Source: an uncultured Clostridia bacterium (lineage in GTDB: Bacteria > Bacillota > Clostridia > Oscillospirales > Oscillospiraceae). From it: DNA of 13,124 bases. Shown piece after piece: positions 6,481 to 13,124 of the stretch (positions within the stretch are counted from its first letter, which is position 1; the number at the start of each line of letters is the position of its first letter). The notes below the pieces were generated by a model, which saw nothing but the letters and a program-made list of their open reading frames with translations, ran no database searches and was not told the origin of the DNA. The translations under genes and the position numbers were made by a program. The stretch is taken from contig CAMGRA010000018.1 of NCBI GenBank assembly GCA_946061345.1, positions 1-13,124 of the forward strand, written 5' to 3'.

Positions 6481-7745
6481 ATGTTGAGGAAGCGCTGACC
6501 TATATCCACAGCGTAAGCTGGAAAGGCTCCGTTCCGGGGCTTTCACGGACGCGGGAGCTGCTCTCCCGGATCGGTGATCCGCAAAACAAGCTGAAATTTG
6601 TCCACATTGCGGGCACGAACGGCAAAGGCTCGACGGCGGCGATGCTCGCCTCGGTGTTCCGTGCCGCGGGCTATCGCACCGGGCTTTACACCTCGCCCTA
6701 TATCACCTGCTTCAACGAGCGGATGCAGGTGAACGGCGAGATGATCTCCGACGGCGAGCTGGCGGAGATCACAGAGTATATCCGTCCCCACGCCGAAGCG
6801 ATGCACGACCATCCGACAGAGTTTGAGCTGGTGACCGCCATCGCAATGGAGTATTTTGCCCGGCATAACTGCGACATCGTCTCTCTGGAGGTGGGTCTCG
6901 GCGGCGAGTTGGATTCGACCAACGTCATTTCCACGCCGGAGGTGTCGGTGATCTGCAACATCGGGCTGGATCACACGGAGGTCCTGGGCGATACGCTGGA
7001 AAAGATCGCGGAGGCAAAGGCCGGGATCATCAAGGGCGGCGATGCCGTGATCTATCGCGGCAGTGAAAGCGTAGAACGCGTATTTGAACAGCGCTGCGCA
7101 GAGACGAATACCCGTCTGCACCGTGCGGATTTTGACAGCATCCGCCTGATCTCCCACAGCTTTGCCGGTCAGGTCTTTGACTGCGGTGCGCGGAAAGCCA
7201 TTGAGCTTCCGCTGCTCGGCGAGCATCAGCTCAAAAACACGGCGGTCGTGCTGGCAGCGGTCGATGCTCTGACGGCCAAGGGCTGGAACATCTCCGAGGC
7301 ACAGCTCCGCGAGGGCCTGCGGACGGTTTCGTGGCCCGGACGCTTCGAGTTGCTGTCCAAAGAGCCGGTATTCATTGCCGACGGCGGCCACAATCCGCAG
7401 TGCATGGCGGCGCTGGCAGACAACATCCGCACATTTCTTTCCGGCAGACCGCTGACAGCGCTGACCGGCGTCATGGCGGACAAGGACTATGTGGATATGT
7501 ACCGCCTGGTCGCCCCTTATATCACCCGCTTTGTCACGGTCACCCCCGACAACCCCCGCGCCATGAAAGCCGGGGAGCTTGCCCGGGTGCTGGAGGTCTT
7601 CGGAAAGCCCGTCACGGCCTGCCAGACCGTAGAGGAAGGAGTAACGACCGCCATTTCCCAGACAGAACAGGGCGGCGCGGTTCTCGCTTTCGGCAGCCTG
7701 TATATGTTGGGCACCATTCGCGCCTGCGTCAAAGCACGTCAATAA
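6477..7745 (+). CDS. folC: Folylpolyglutamate synthase / dihydrofolate synthase
   Basis: FolC adds L-glutamate to folates (and in bifunctional forms to dihydropteroate) with ATP, which traps the cofactor in the cell. The 422-aa protein has the Mur-ligase fold signatures: P-loop AGTNGKGS (45-52), TSPYI (72-76, Phe/Tyr at the family TSPHL site), EVGLGGELDSTNV (138-150), NIGLDH (161-166), KAGIIK (181-186, the lysine usually carbamylated), GRFEL (288-292) and DGGHNP (302-307) at the start of the C-terminal glutamate-ligase domain. Length matches the family. It overlaps folT by four bases, so folate uptake and retention are translationally coupled and both lie under the THF riboswitch. Whether it also has dihydrofolate synthase activity cannot be decided from sequence alone. 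Confidence 0.95.
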   Translation: MNVEEALTYIHSVSWKGSVPGLSRTRELLSRIGDPQNKLKFVHIAGTNGKGSTAAMLASVFRAAGYRTGLYTSPYITCFNERMQVNGEMISDGELAEITEYIRPHAEAMHDHPTEFELVTAIAMEYFARHNCDIVSLEVGLGGELDSTNVISTPEVSVICNIGLDHTEVLGDTLEKIAEAKAGIIKGGDAVIYRGSESVERVFEQRCAETNTRLHRADFDSIRLISHSFAGQVFDCGARKAIELPLLGEHQLKNTAVVLAAVDALTAKGWNISEAQLREGLRTVSWPGRFELLSKEPVFIADGGHNPQCMAALADNIRTFLSGRPLTALTGVMADKDYVDMYRLVAPYITRFVTVTPDNPRAMKAGELARVLEVFGKPVTACQTVEEGVTTAISQTEQGGAVLAFGSLYMLGTIRACVKARQ

Positions 7746-7761
7746 TTCTTGCGATTATAAT

Positions 7762-7806
7762 GGCCCGGACTCTGCAAAATGCAGAGCCCGGGCCGCTGCT
7801 TTTCTC
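7762..7806 (+). terminator. Intrinsic terminator of the folT-folC operon
   Basis: A 14-bp stem (7762-7775 with 7781-7794) has one A/C mismatch and a 5-base AAAAT loop. It carries GGCCCGG/CCGGGCC at the base and is followed by GCTGCTTTTCTCTT. It starts 17 bases after the folC stop. Confidence 0.88.
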
Positions 7807-7833
7807 TTCCCATGCTGCAATATCCATAGCGGT

Positions 7834-7952
7834 TGATACTATTTCTTGATAAAAAGCTTCTCATACCAATCACCAATTAATACTGATTCTTGATTAAACT
7901 TTTTAATCAAGAATCAGTATAAAATGAATATTTTAATCGGTTTTTAGTATCA
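7834..7952. repeat. AT-rich nested palindromic element between folC and the XRE gene
   Basis: The core is a perfect 19-bp inverted repeat (7880-7898 with 7902-7920) with a 3-base spacer. An outer inverted pair, TGATACTA at 7834-7841 and TAGTATCA at 7945-7952, brackets it almost symmetrically. The left flank TACTATTTCTTGATAAA also resembles the palindrome arm TACTGATTCTTGATTAAA. The element is far more AT-rich than its neighbours and lies between convergent genes. It could be a non-autonomous mobile element remnant, a bidirectional terminator or a binding site. It contains no gene. Confidence 0.7.
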
Positions 7953-7966
7953 GGCTTTTTCAACTA

Positions 7967-8203
7967 TTATGAATCGCCGGCACGACCGGTGAATATGCAG
8001 CGCTCATCCGGCGTATATTTCAGAATATCTTCCACGTTGCAGGACAGAATCCGGCAGAGGTCGTTGAGTGTTGCGGTGGAGATATTACGGTTTTGCTTGA
8101 GAGAATCCAGCGTTCCACGGCTAAAGGAATAATTCTTGATCAATGCGTAGGTCGTGATTCCCCTCATCCGCATGGTCTGCCACAGTGGTTCGTAAACAAT
8201 CAC
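7967..8203 (-). CDS. Small XRE-family helix-turn-helix transcriptional regulator
   Basis: This 78-aa cytosolic DNA-binding protein consists of one HTH_26/Cro-like domain. It has an N-terminal YEPLWQTMRMRGITTYALIK stretch (4-23), the turn and recognition-helix region SFSRGTLDSLKQN (26-38), then ISTATLNDLCRILSCNVEDIL (41-61). The short C-terminal tail CIFTGRAGDS is not conserved in type. The start is a GTG at 8203-8201: AAGGAGG lies eight bases upstream and the domain begins at once. A reading-frame extension to an ATG at 8305 would add sequence unlike the family. The gene is divergent from a class B sortase and shares its upstream region, so it may repress or tune the sortase and itself. Such Cro-like proteins are also common as stand-alone genes in clostridia. 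Confidence 0.88.
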   Translation of the reverse strand: MIVYEPLWQTMRMRGITTYALIKNYSFSRGTLDSLKQNRNISTATLNDLCRILSCNVEDILKYTPDERCIFTGRAGDS

Positions 8204-8267
8204 CCTAAAAGCCTCCTTTTCGATACTGTCTTGCAACAAATGCGCCGCCATTGCGGGAAGCCTGGTA

Positions 8268-8297
8268 TTGTAATTATGCGGTATTGTATGATATAAT
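8268..8297 (+). promoter_or_regulatory. Extended -10 promoter for the sortase gene
   Basis: The -35 box is TTGTAA (8268-8273), the spacer is 18 bases, and TATAAT (8292-8297) has TG one base upstream. It sits 72 bases before the chosen sortase ATG (8370) and in the divergent gap shared with the XRE gene. The regulator could therefore act here, although no clear operator palindrome was found. Confidence 0.65.
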
Positions 8298-8369
8298 ATT
8301 CCCAACTAAAGCAAACTCAAACGCAAACAGATGCAAAAACTGTTGGTGTACAGTTCAAAGAGGTGGACA

Positions 8370-9170
8370 ATGGTGAAAAAACAGCGGATTATCCTCACTT
8401 CGGTGATTCTTCTGCTCCTGGCGATTTTCATTCTGTCGGGCGTGATGATCTGGCGGGAACTGTCAGGCCGGCAGAAGGATAAAGACAATTTTCATACCCT
8501 TGCCGAACTGGTGGCACCGGAAAACAGCATCACTGCCGGGACGGTGAGCAGTATGACAGAGGCGACGGAGGGAACCGAAGGCATGGAGCCGACCTCTGAG
8601 GAGCCGGACGCTCCGGTGCATAAGCGGAACCTTGCCCCGCTGTATGAGCAGAACAGCGACTGCATCGGCTGGGTCAGCATCCCGGACACCGGTGTGGACT
8701 ATCCGGTCATGCACACCCCTGATGAACCGCAGCGGTATTTGCGGCTGAATTTTTACGGCGAGTACAGCAGAAGCGGTGTGCCGTTCCTGGACGGCCGGTG
8801 CAGCCTTGAGAGCAGCAATCTCATTCTGTTCGGTCACAACATGAAGGATGGCACAATGTTCTCCGCCGTGACAGGCTATGCCGACGAGGACTATGCAAAG
8901 GAGCATCCTGTCATTGAATTTGAAACAGCGGACGGATGCAGGACCTATGCCGTGTTCGCCGCCGTAGCGGTGCAGGACACGAACGCGTGGTATGACTTTA
9001 TCGATGCCGCCGACCGTGAAAGCTTCGACAGGGCAGTGTCAGCCATCCGGGAAAGGGCGCAGTATACGACCGACGCGGCTCCTGTCTATGGGAAACAGCT
9101 CCTGACGCTTTCCACCTGCTACGGTGAGAGCAGCTCCGACCGGCTCATTGTTGTGTGTACGGAGCCGTAA
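8370..9170 (+). CDS. Class B sortase
   Basis: This 266-aa membrane-anchored transpeptidase cleaves a sorting motif in a secreted protein and joins it to peptidoglycan or to a pilus subunit. A short positive N-terminus (MVKKQR) precedes one transmembrane helix (7-27), followed by an acidic, Thr/Glu-rich stalk (to about residue 85) and the sortase domain. The catalytic set is visible: His156 in LFGHNM, Cys250 in LLTLSTCY and Arg258 in SSDRLIVV. The order NFYGEYSRSGVPFLDGR (127-143) and the insertion of helices between His and Cys are class B features. The start at 8370 is preferred because GAGG lies six bases upstream; an in-frame ATG at 8331 has no ribosome-binding site. The next gene encodes a large secreted protein, a plausible substrate. 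The target motif cannot be seen because that protein runs off the window. Confidence 0.93.
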   Translation: MVKKQRIILTSVILLLLAIFILSGVMIWRELSGRQKDKDNFHTLAELVAPENSITAGTVSSMTEATEGTEGMEPTSEEPDAPVHKRNLAPLYEQNSDCIGWVSIPDTGVDYPVMHTPDEPQRYLRLNFYGEYSRSGVPFLDGRCSLESSNLILFGHNMKDGTMFSAVTGYADEDYAKEHPVIEFETADGCRTYAVFAAVAVQDTNAWYDFIDAADRESFDRAVSAIRERAQYTTDAAPVYGKQLLTLSTCYGESSSDRLIVVCTEP

Positions 9171-9269
9171 CGCCCTGCAGCAGCCCGCCGAAACACAGCT
9201 CGTCTGCCAGGGCCGATTTGTCTTGACGGCGCTTTCGAAACCAAATCCGTTTGAAAAAAGAGAAATCGA

Positions 9270-9298
9270 TTGACATAGTGCCAATATTGTGCTATATT
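9270..9298 (+). promoter_or_regulatory. Consensus SigA promoter for the large surface-protein gene
   Basis: A perfect TTGACA (9270-9275), a 17-base spacer and TATATT (9293-9298) preceded by TG one base upstream make this the strongest promoter in the window. Transcription from about 9305 gives a leader of roughly 170 bases before ATG 9474. Confidence 0.85.
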
Positions 9299-9473
9299 AA
9301 TATATATTAATTGTGCATTTTGTATCAGAGCAAGCATAAAACGGTCATCCCGGCGGCCTCTGTTCCTGCCCCGGGAGCAAGCAATTCCGACTACACCCTG
9401 TAAAGGGGAGGACACCCGATCCTGCGTGCCCTCCCCTTTTTTGGAATACACAAAGCCAATAAAGGAGGAAACC
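9299..9473 (+). promoter_or_regulatory. Structured 5' leader of unknown class upstream of the large surface-protein gene
   Basis: Between the promoter and the intrinsic terminator at 9402-9442 is about 100 bases of GC-rich sequence. It contains a TCCCGG/CCGGGA stem (around 9348-9353 with 9371-9376) and a direct repeat of GAGCAAGCA (9328-9336 and 9375-9383). No ATG-initiated leader peptide is present. The layout of structured region, terminator, ribosome-binding site and gene is that of an attenuator or riboswitch. I do not recognise any known class. Confidence 0.5.
9402..9442 (+). terminator. Intrinsic terminator inside the 5' leader (putative attenuator)
   Basis: AAAGGGGAGG (9402-9411) pairs perfectly with 9430-9439, and the stem continues as CAC/GTG after one mismatch with a 10-base loop. 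A run of six T (9437-9442) follows. It sits only 31 bases before the start codon and downstream of a strong promoter, so readthrough must be regulated or partial. It is too far from the sortase stop to be merely that gene's terminator, though it may also end readthrough from it. Confidence 0.85.
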
Positions 9474-12400
9474 ATGAAACACTTGACGAAGCAAATCCTT
9501 GCCCTGGTTCTGCTGCTTGCAATGGCCGTGTCTCTGTTCCCGGCGGTCACGTTCGCGGCAGAGACTGCGCCGGAGGATATTTGGGCACAGATCGAGGCCT
9601 ATGAGGACGCGCATCTGCCGAAGAAGCGCTCTCCCGGCGCGGCGCCCACGGCGGCGGACTACGCCGCGCTCTCGGGAGAGATCGCGGAGCTGATTATGCA
9701 GTCGGACGATTACGCCGCAGGCACCTGTACCTATGACGGCAGCAACGCCATGTTCTTCTGGGAGGACAAGGATGGCACACCCTATGGCTATTCGCCGGAG
9801 CTGCGCGCGACGCTGAGCACACTGCCGGAGGGCGAGGCAACAGGCTCTACCGAGACTGTTTCCTATGCCAAAAAGGGCGGCTCACCCGTCGGAAAGCAGG
9901 TCTATGTATTCGAACCATGGCTCGGCAAAGAAGATCTGGTTTCTGAGGGCCTTGATGCCGACGGAAAATCCATCGCAGAAGCGATCAGCGGCACCTATAT
10001 TCGCTGTACCGGAACAGACGTCACCATCGACAGGCTGGCCGAGGCGATGGAAAATGGCGCGGTCGTCCTCATCGGCACGCACGGCACGACCGACTATGAC
10101 AACGTCCTGGACTATTCCAACCCCTATGGCAAGTATGTGGCAGACCGCGTCACACAGGCAAACACCAACTATCTGACCTTGCGCAGCATCGACGGCCTGA
10201 CAGAGGCGGATCTGGCGCCGGTCGACGGTCCCTTCGGCACCTATTACCATGCCTATCGAACCGGCAGTAGCGAGTGCGCGGTTGACGGCACGGTCATCGC
10301 CAACCATATGACAAAGGACGCGCCCAACAGTCTCGTCTGGTTGGACGCCTGCCTCGGCATGGCAACGGACGGCATCGCCGCTCCGCTGTACCGGAAGGGC
10401 GCCGCGGTTGTCTTCGGCTATTCTCAAGTTGCCTACAGTAATAGTATTATGTCATACAGGCAGGAGTTTTGGCGGGTCATGAAGCAGGGCGGCACCGCCG
10501 CGGAGGCGGCCGCTGAAATGAAAGAGTGCAACGGCTGCTGGCAAAAAAATATCTATACTGATATTACTGACTGGTATAATTATTCCGATACAATTGAAAC
10601 AGCGCGAAAATACCATTGTCCCTTCCCGGTAATTGTCTCGGTGGAGGACGCCTATCCCGGGCAGCGCACCGGGCAAACCTACGGCGTGGACAGTCTGCAG
10701 GACGTCCGCTCCACCTGGCGGCTCTGGACCGACTATACCGTGTCGGCCGTTTCGGATAACACCGCTTACGGCACGGTTTCCGTTTCCGGCACCGTGATCA
10801 CCTGCGAGCCAAAGGCAGGCTACTGTGTCTACAGCGCTGTCGTTACCTCCGGCAGCGGCAGCTGCACCGTCCGGGGGAACCGCGTTGTGGTCGATCCCGC
10901 CTCGGACTGCACCGTCAAGGTTTTCTTCGTGCGCAAGCCCGGCCTGACGGACAGCACGGAGGGCATCGTCGCCTACACCGTTGCGGGCAAAAGCATCTAT
11001 TTCAACCGGGAGACGCAAATGATCGTGGGCGCTGACGCCGACATCGTAAACGCCGATCTTCCGGAAGCGATCCTCGGCATACCCGTTACGGGCATTGCCG
11101 GAGAAGCGTTTGCCTATTGCACCCTGCTGGAGAGCGTCACGATCCCCGAAAGCGTGACCTCCATTGGTGATGGCGCGTTTTCCAATTGCTACGCTCTGAA
11201 GAGCGTTGCGCTTCCCTCAGGTATCGGGGTGCTGCCCAGCTCTGCCTTCCTGCGCTGCGAAAGCCTGACGAGCATTTTCATCCCGGAGAATGTAATACAA
11301 ATCGGCCCGGCTGCCTTCTACGGCTGCCAAAGACTGAGCGCCGTTTATTTCCGGGGAGACGCTCCGCAGCTCTGCCAGCATGCCTTCGATCAAACCGCGC
11401 CGGCCTGTCTCTATTACCGGGAGGAAACGCAGGGCTGGACCTCACCGACCTACGGAACCTTCTATAACAATTATTACGCGCTTGAGGAATACCCCAGCGC
11501 GATATGGCAGTCCGGCGATATCATCATTCCCTGTATCGTGAAGGGTGGGCACATCTACCTGGACGCGGCAACCGGCACCATCGTGAGCGCGGACAAAACG
11601 ATAACGGCGGCGGATGTCCCGCTTTCGGTTCTCGGCGTAAAGGTGCTGCGCATCGGCAGCCGGGCCTTTGCTGACTGCCGGAAGCTGGCACAAGTCTCGC
11701 TTCCGTCTTCCCTGCAGTCCATCGGGGATTCCGCCTTTGACGGCTGCCCGCTGAAAGCCGTTGTGATCCCGGCAAACGTCAAGACCATCGGCAGCCGGGC
11801 CTTTATGAATGACGGCGGACTGACCTCCGTTTATTTCCTGGGCGACGCGCCCTATCTGGACTCCGCCGCCTTCTATACAGACGGGGATATGGGCCGGACG
11901 CTCAACCCGGAGCTGACCCTCTATTATTCTGCGGAAAAAACGGGCTGGACCTCGCCGCGCTACGGAACCTGCCGCGACGGAGCCGGTACTCCGGAAACCT
12001 ATCCCACCGCGCTCTGGACTCCGGGCCGCGTGCCCTATCCTGTGAAAAACGGCAATATATACTTTGACGCGGCCACGGGCAAAATCGTAGGCGGAGATGA
12101 AAGCATTACTGCCGCGGGCATTCCGGAAAGGATCCTGGGCATTCAGGTGACGAGCATCGCCGACGGTGCCTTTAACTACTATTACCCGAACCTGGCCGAT
12201 GTCACGCTTCCCTCTTCGCTGCGCTTCATTGGAAACTGTGCCTTTGAAGGCTGCCCCCTGAAAACCGTTGCAATTCCGTCCGGCGTTAAATATATTGGCT
12301 ATAGTGCGTTTATGAACTATGGCAGTCTGACCTCCGTTTATTTCCTGGGCGACGCGCCCTATCTGGGCCCTGCCGCCTTCTATACGGACGAGGACATGGA

Positions 12401-13124
12401 CTGGTCTCTCAATCCGGATCTGACCCTCTATTATCCCGCGGGAAGAGCGGGCTGGACCTCGCCGCGCTATGGGACCTACCGCGATGAAGAAGGCATCCCG
12501 GAAACCTATCCCACCGCGCTCTGGGACCCTGAACGCGTGCCCTACGCTGTGGGAAACGGCAACATCTACTTTAACACGCGCACAGGCACTGTCGTTGACG
12601 CGGATGAATGCATCGTGGAGGCGGAGATCCCGGAAAGTATCTGCGGCGTAACTGTGGAGGCTATCGACGTACAGGCATTTTCGGACTGCAGCGCCCTGTG
12701 CCATATTACCATCCCCGGGACCGTAACGCAGATCGGCTACGGCGCATTTGCGAACTGCGTTTCCCTTGAGAGCATTGTCATTCCGGCCAGCGTAACGCTG
12801 ATTGAAAGTTTTGCATTTACAAACTGTAACAGCCTGTATGCGATCTGCTTCCTGGGCGACGCGCCGAGAATATATGAAGCTTATCCCTCCGGCGCGACGC
12901 TCTACTTTATCGAAGGAAAATCCGGCTGGACAGAGCCAATCTTTGTCACCGAGTCGAACGAGGTCTTCCCCTCCGCGACCTGGGACGGCAGGAATATTCC
13001 GGCTGCCGATCCGCAGCCCGGGAACCCGCAGGAGACTCAGCCTGTGACCCCGACTGAGCCGCAGCCTGAGAACCCGCAGGAGACTCAGCCTGTGACCCCG
13101 ACTGAGCCGCAGCCTGAGAACCCG
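9474..13124 (+). CDS. Secreted caspase-like (clan CD) / LRR surface protein, incomplete at right edge
   Basis: The frame is open for 1217 codons from ATG 9474 (AGGAGG at 9463-9468) to the window end. A signal peptide covers residues 1-28 (TFA cleavage). Residues about 140-380 look like a caspase-like peptidase fold: AVVLIGTHG ending at 204 (His203), SLVWLDACLGM at 286-296 (Cys293), then RKGAAVVFGYSQVA and a FWRVMKQGGTAAEAAAEM tail, as in CHAT and peptidase C25 domains. The His-Cys gap of 90 is long and implies an insertion. Residues 420-486 resemble an InlB/Flg_new domain. Residues 495-1171 hold four LRR supermodules of the BspA/LRR_5 type (repeated IGxxAFxxC and LTSVYF-like strands). A Pro/Glu/Thr/Gln stalk follows. 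It probably acts outside the cell as a peptidase or adhesin. The C-terminus, where a sorting signal would lie, is missing. Peptidase activity is inferred, not shown. Confidence 0.85.
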   Translation, partial: MKHLTKQILALVLLLAMAVSLFPAVTFAAETAPEDIWAQIEAYEDAHLPKKRSPGAAPTAADYAALSGEIAELIMQSDDYAAGTCTYDGSNAMFFWEDKDGTPYGYSPELRATLSTLPEGEATGSTETVSYAKKGGSPVGKQVYVFEPWLGKEDLVSEGLDADGKSIAEAISGTYIRCTGTDVTIDRLAEAMENGAVVLIGTHGTTDYDNVLDYSNPYGKYVADRVTQANTNYLTLRSIDGLTEADLAPVDGPFGTYYHAYRTGSSECAVDGTVIANHMTKDAPNSLVWLDACLGMATDGIAAPLYRKGAAVVFGYSQVAYSNSIMSYRQEFWRVMKQGGTAAEAAAEMKECNGCWQKNIYTDITDWYNYSDTIETARKYHCPFPVIVSVEDAYPGQRTGQTYGVDSLQDVRSTWRLWTDYTVSAVSDNTAYGTVSVSGTVITCEPKAGYCVYSAVVTSGSGSCTVRGNRVVVDPASDCTVKVFFVRKPGLTDSTEGIVAYTVAGKSIYFNRETQMIVGADADIVNADLPEAILGIPVTGIAGEAFAYCTLLESVTIPESVTSIGDGAFSNCYALKSVALPSGIGVLPSSAFLRCESLTSIFIPENVIQIGPAAFYGCQRLSAVYFRGDAPQLCQHAFDQTAPACLYYREETQGWTSPTYGTFYNNYYALEEYPSAIWQSGDIIIPCIVKGGHIYLDAATGTIVSADKTITAADVPLSVLGVKVLRIGSRAFADCRKLAQVSLPSSLQSIGDSAFDGCPLKAVVIPANVKTIGSRAFMNDGGLTSVYFLGDAPYLDSAAFYTDGDMGRTLNPELTLYYSAEKTGWTSPRYGTCRDGAGTPETYPTALWTPGRVPYPVKNGNIYFDAATGKIVGGDESITAAGIPERILGIQVTSIADGAFNYYYPNLADVTLPSSLRFIGNCAFEGCPLKTVAIPSGVKYIGYSAFMNYGSLTSVYFLGDAPYLGPAAFYTDEDMDWSLNPDLTLYYPAGRAGWTSPRYGTYRDEEGIPETYPTALWDPERVPYAVGNGNIYFNTRTGTVVDADECIVEAEIPESICGVTVEAIDVQAFSDCSALCHITIPGTVTQIGYGAFANCVSLESIVIPASVTLIESFAFTNCNSLYAICFLGDAPRIYEAYPSGATLYFIEGKSGWTEPIFVTESNEVFPSATWDGRNIPAADPQPGNPQETQPVTPTEPQPENPQETQPVTPTEPQPENP
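10956..12986 (+). repeat. Four tandem LRR supermodules (two of exactly 507 bp)
   Basis: Modules begin near 10956, 11514, 12021 and 12528. Each runs from a GGHIYLDAATG-like strand through LRR_5 units (SLPSSLQSIGDSAF type) to a YFLGDAP loop, a GWTSPRYGT turn and an ETYPTALW end. Modules 2 and 3 are both 169 codons, and 40 bases are identical at 11820-11859 and 12327-12366, an offset of exactly 507. Module 1 is longer (about 186 codons) and module 4 shorter (about 153). Confidence 0.88.
13011..13124 (+). repeat. 48-bp tandem repeat encoding a Pro/Gln/Glu/Thr stalk
   Basis: The 16-residue unit PQPENPQETQPVTPTE is present as two full copies (13011-13058 and 13059-13106) and an 18-base partial third that continues beyond the window. 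Copies 1 and 2 differ at only two bases early in the unit. It is a typical wall-spanning stalk and is prone to change in copy number. Confidence 0.92.

Noticed and set aside
6543..7742. 399-codon open frame on the minus strand
   Set aside because: Antisense shadow of folC, which has a full set of motifs.
7880..7920. CRISPR repeat
   Set aside because: It is a single palindrome; there is no array of regularly spaced repeats and no cas gene nearby.
8204..8305. N-terminal extension of the XRE regulator to an ATG at 8305
   Set aside because: The GTG at 8203 has a strong ribosome-binding site and begins exactly at the domain. The extension would overlap the sortase promoter and does not resemble the family.
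9172..9213. Terminator just after the sortase
   Set aside because: Only a 6-bp GCCCTG/CAGGGC pairing with a 30-base loop and no T-run.
9299..9401. Known riboswitch (cyclic-di-GMP class I) in the leader of the large protein
   Set aside because: GAGCAAGCA only faintly resembles the GGGCAAACC block, and the partner tetraloop receptor and second conserved block are missing.
11442..12704. 420-codon open frame on the minus strand
   Set aside because: It is antisense to the LRR supermodules; its internal repetition merely mirrors theirs. No start signal or recognisable family.
13026..13089. NPQET segments in the stalk as a class B sorting motif
   Set aside because: NPxTN-type motifs sit once at the extreme C-terminus before a membrane helix. 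Here NPQET recurs inside a repeat and lacks the TN spacing, so the true signal, if any, lies beyond the window.

Overview
The window looks like the chromosome of a Gram-positive gut-type clostridium, most likely Oscillospiraceae or a close relative. I infer this from the GC-rich genes with AT-rich intergenic spacers, strong AGGAGG ribosome-binding sites, SigA-type promoters, S-layer-homology and InlB-like cell-surface modules, a class B sortase, and a tetrahydrofolate riboswitch in front of an ECF folate transporter. No rRNA, tRNA, transposase, phage gene or CRISPR array was seen.

Positions 1-685 (minus strand) hold a tightly packed run of three small uncharacterised genes. The outermost one runs off the left edge. 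A divergent promoter at 691-719 drives a YfcE/MJ0936-type metallophosphoesterase and type III pantothenate kinase (coaX), which overlap by ATGA. A convergent 57-aa single-span membrane microprotein (1997-2170, minus) and a serine alpha/beta hydrolase of the monoacylglycerol-lipase type (2249-3157) follow. From 3316 to 5586 lies a 756-aa secreted protein. It has two tandem copies of [GH24-lysozyme-like domain + InlB-type repeat + Pro-Thr-Glu linker], of which only the second keeps recognisable catalytic residues, and it ends in three SLH domains.

After a strong terminator comes a folate locus: promoter, THF riboswitch, a hairpin that can hide the ribosome-binding site, folT (ECF S component) and folC, which overlaps folT by ATGA. 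Together they couple folate uptake to polyglutamylation and retention, controlled by THF. A GC-rich terminator and an AT-rich palindromic element separate this from the next block.

The right-hand third (7967 to the end) is a cell-surface module. It contains a small XRE-type repressor (minus strand), a divergent class B sortase, and, behind its own strong promoter and a 5'-leader with an intrinsic terminator, a very large secreted protein that stays open past the right edge (at least 1217 aa). Its N-terminal region carries hydrophobic-block/His-Gly and hydrophobic-block/Asp-Ala-Cys motifs of the caspase-like (clan CD: gingipain, clostripain, CHAT) fold. Behind it are an InlB/Flg_new-type domain, four large leucine-rich-repeat supermodules (two of exactly 507 bp, with a 40-base identical stretch) and a 48-bp tandem-repeat stalk. 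This sortase plus predicted surface caspase-like/LRR protein is the most interesting part of the window. No database search could be run, so family names rest on motif and architecture recognition.
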